Of a stretch of DNA of 7,808 bases, positions 6,698 to 7,808 are shown piece by piece (the first letter of the stretch is position 1; every line of letters begins with the position of its first letter). The notes below the pieces were generated by a model that saw nothing but the letters and a program-made list of their open reading frames with translations, did no database searches and had not been told where the DNA came from. Origin of the DNA: Micrococcales bacterium (GTDB lineage Bacteria > Actinomycetota > Actinomycetes > Actinomycetales > Dermatophilaceae); assembly GCA_003132125.1 (NCBI GenBank), contig PKWT01000351.1, forward strand, positions 2,938 to 10,745. The letters run 5' to 3'. The translations under genes and the position numbers were made by a program.

Positions 6698-6744
6698 GAC
6701 TTCTAATCTCTAGGTCGCAGGTTCGAGTCCTGCCGGGGGCGCCA
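6698..6744 (+). mobile_element. attR: Prophage attachment site (att core) in the tRNA-Arg(TCT) 3' half
   Basis: This segment is the 3' part of a tRNA gene: anticodon loop CTTCTAA (6700-6706, anticodon TCT), 3' anticodon stem TCTCT, variable loop AGGTC, T arm GCAGG-TTCGAGT-CCTGC (6717-6733), acceptor strand CGGGGGC, discriminator G and encoded CCA (6742-6744). The upstream bases do not form the matching 5' anticodon stem beyond two pairs (6698-6699), and there is no GCCCCCG acceptor strand. Similarity to tRNA therefore begins at about 6698. A lone tRNA 3' half between phage genes and a housekeeping gene is expected at the distal end of an element integrated into a tRNA gene. The intact tRNA-Arg should lie at the other end, left of the window. 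Confidence 0.8.
6700..6744 (+). pseudogene. tRNA-Arg(TCT) fragment, 3' half only
   Basis: It lacks the 5' acceptor strand, the D arm and the 5' side of the anticodon stem, so it cannot give a functional tRNA. The T arm and 3' acceptor strand are perfectly formed, as expected for a recent or selected copy. Confidence 0.8.
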
Positions 6745-6809
6745 CCGTGAGAAACCACGACTGGCCTGTCCCCGACGTCACGCCCCGGAGGCTGGTGGGA
6801 GCCGCCGTC

Positions 6810-6815
6810 TAGGGT
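6810..6815 (+). promoter_or_regulatory. Possible -10 element of orn (leaderless transcript)
   Basis: TAGGGT fits the actinobacterial TANNNT pattern and ends 7 bases before the GTG at 6823. That is the usual spacing for leaderless mRNAs. No clear -35 is visible. Confidence 0.35.
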
Positions 6816-6822
6816 GGAGTCC

Positions 6823-7458
6823 GTGACCCAGAACACCAACCAGCGCGCGACCAACGACCGGATCGTCTGGATCGACTGCGAGATGACCGGCCTCAGCCTG
6901 ACCACCGACGCGTTGATCGAGGTGGCGGCACTGGTCACCGATTTCGACCTCAACCAGCTCGGTGACGGCATCGACCTGGTCATCAAGCCTCCGGCCGAGG
7001 CGCTCGAGCAGATGGACGACTTCGTCCGTGACATGCATACCTCCAGCGGTCTGCTCGATGAGCTTGCCGACGGTTTCACGATGGCCGAGGCCGAGCAGGC
7101 GCTGCTTGTCTACGTGCGCGAGTGGGCGCCGGATGCGGTGAAGGCCCCTCTGGGCGGCAACACCGTGGGGACGGACCGCGGGTTCCTTGCACGCGACATG
7201 CCCGAGCTCGAGTCGCACCTGCACTACCGGATCATCGACGTCTCCTCGATCAAGGAGCTGGCCCATCGCTGGTTCCCCCGGGCGTACTACAACTCCCCCA
7301 AGAAGGTCGGCGGCCACCGGGCTCTCGCGGACATCCGGGAGAGCATCGCGGAGCTGCGCTACTACCGCGAGGCGATCTTCGTGGCGCCTCCCGGTCCTGA
7401 TTCCGAGACCGCAAAGGCGATCGCGGCACGTTACGAGATTGGTCCCGAGACGGCCTGA
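6823..7458 (+). CDS. orn: Oligoribonuclease (3'-to-5' exoribonuclease for short RNAs)
   Basis: This 211-aa cytoplasmic enzyme degrades 2-5 nt RNAs, including pGpG from cyclic di-GMP breakdown. It is a DEDDh exonuclease. Asp and Glu lie in WIDCEMTGL, the second Asp in GTDRGFL, and the final His and Asp in HRALADIRES. Further Orn signatures are QMDDFVRDMHTSSGLL, MPELESHLHYRIIDVSSIKE and the ending IAELRYYRE. It is about 30 residues longer than the E. coli protein, with a short extra N-terminus and a C-terminal tail after the conserved domain. The start is uncertain: GTG 6823 fits a leaderless transcript, while GTG 6814 would add three residues. It is a chromosomal housekeeping gene just outside the element and retains about 78 bp of upstream DNA after the tRNA remnant. 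Confidence 0.95.
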   Translation: MTQNTNQRATNDRIVWIDCEMTGLSLTTDALIEVAALVTDFDLNQLGDGIDLVIKPPAEALEQMDDFVRDMHTSSGLLDELADGFTMAEAEQALLVYVREWAPDAVKAPLGGNTVGTDRGFLARDMPELESHLHYRIIDVSSIKELAHRWFPRAYYNSPKKVGGHRALADIRESIAELRYYREAIFVAPPGPDSETAKAIAARYEIGPETA

Positions 7459-7609
7459 GACCGGCGGTCGGCTGATGGAGGCAAGCCGCTGACAGCCCAG
7501 CCGGCCTGACGAAGACAGGTTGGCCACGCGCCGAGTCCCCAAACCTCACGATCCTTCAGCTCGGCACGGACGCGGCCGGGTTTCGGCACAAGCACCCGTT
7601 CGGAACAGG

Positions 7610-7615
7610 TACGAT
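7610..7615 (+). promoter_or_regulatory. Possible -10 element upstream of tRNA-His
   Basis: TACGAT is a good actinobacterial -10 hexamer, 45 bases before the tRNA. No convincing -35 is seen at 16-18 bases. A 7-bp inverted repeat (GCGACCG 7630-7636, CGGTCGC 7647-7653) lies between it and the tRNA. Confidence 0.35.
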
Positions 7616-7660
7616 GAGCGCCGCTGAACGCGACCGTCGTCAATGGCGGTCGCTCGGCAT

Positions 7661-7734
7661 GGTGGGTGTAGCTCAGCTGGTAGAGCGCCGCCTTGTGGTG
7701 GCGGATGTCGCGGGTTCAAAACCCGTCACTCACC
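7661..7734 (+). tRNA. tRNA-His(GTG)
   Basis: A full cloverleaf is present: acceptor GTGGGTG/CACTCAC (one G-T pair), D arm GCTC/GAGC, anticodon arm CCGCC-TTGTGGT-GGCGG with anticodon GTG at 7695-7697, and T arm GCGGG-TTCAAAA-CCCGT. The extra 5' G (7661) opposite discriminator C (7734) is the tRNA-His identity pair. CCA is not encoded. Confidence 0.97.
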
Positions 7735-7741
7735 CGCATGT

Positions 7742-7785
7742 TTCGTGGGCCGGTGCCCCCTCGCGAGGGGGCACCGGCCCACGAA
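7742..7785 (+). terminator. Strong hairpin terminator after tRNA-His
   Basis: A perfect 44-base palindrome (arms 7742-7763 and 7764-7785) is very GC-rich and is followed within a few bases by TTTT at 7788-7791. It begins 8 bases after the tRNA and should end its transcript. Its symmetry would allow it to act in both directions. Confidence 0.85.
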
Positions 7786-7808
7786 CGTTTTGCCAGCCTC
7801 TGGCGCAG

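Noticed and set aside
6435..7079. Frames ending SRSQVRVLPGAPP (plus) or containing GRTRTCDLEIRS (minus)
   Set aside because: These peptides are the well-known result of translating a tRNA 3' half in either direction, here the tRNA-Arg remnant.
6778..7542. 254-aa frame on the minus strand across orn
   Set aside because: Antisense to orn, which has all catalytic motifs.
1..7808. CRISPR array, insertion sequence or integrase gene
   Set aside because: No regularly spaced repeats, no transposase-like frame with terminal inverted repeats, and no tyrosine or serine recombinase catalytic domain in the window.

Overview
The window is high-GC DNA with GTG/TTG starts, typical of an actinobacterium. 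It holds the right-hand end of an integrated prophage (or prophage-derived element) and the chromosomal flank beyond it. The boundary is near position 6700-6744. There, the 3' half of a tRNA-Arg(TCT) gene, from the anticodon loop to CCA, stands without its 5' half. This is the usual scar of integration into a tRNA gene.

Element side (1 to about 6697): the C-terminal part of a tape measure protein enters from the left. A 158-aa protein of unknown function follows, then the large terminase, and all three are linked by start/stop overlaps. A 309-bp gap comes next. It contains a 59-aa zinc-ribbon plus membrane-segment gene on the minus strand that is easy to overlook. The portal protein and a coupled small zinc-finger/HTH-like protein come after it. 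A strong hairpin separates these rightward genes from two coupled leftward genes: a small unknown protein and a Cys/His-rich protein that may be DUF6907-like. About 310 bp of apparently non-coding DNA leads to the attachment site.

Chromosome side (about 6698 to the end): oligoribonuclease (orn), then tRNA-His(GTG) with a very strong terminator.

The most unusual point is the order of the virion genes. In most tailed phages the terminase and portal come before the capsid genes, and the tape measure comes much later. Here tape measure, unknown gene and terminase form one coupled transcript, and portal is the last recognisable virion gene before the attachment site. No protease, capsid gene or integrase is visible, so those genes must lie left of the window or be missing.
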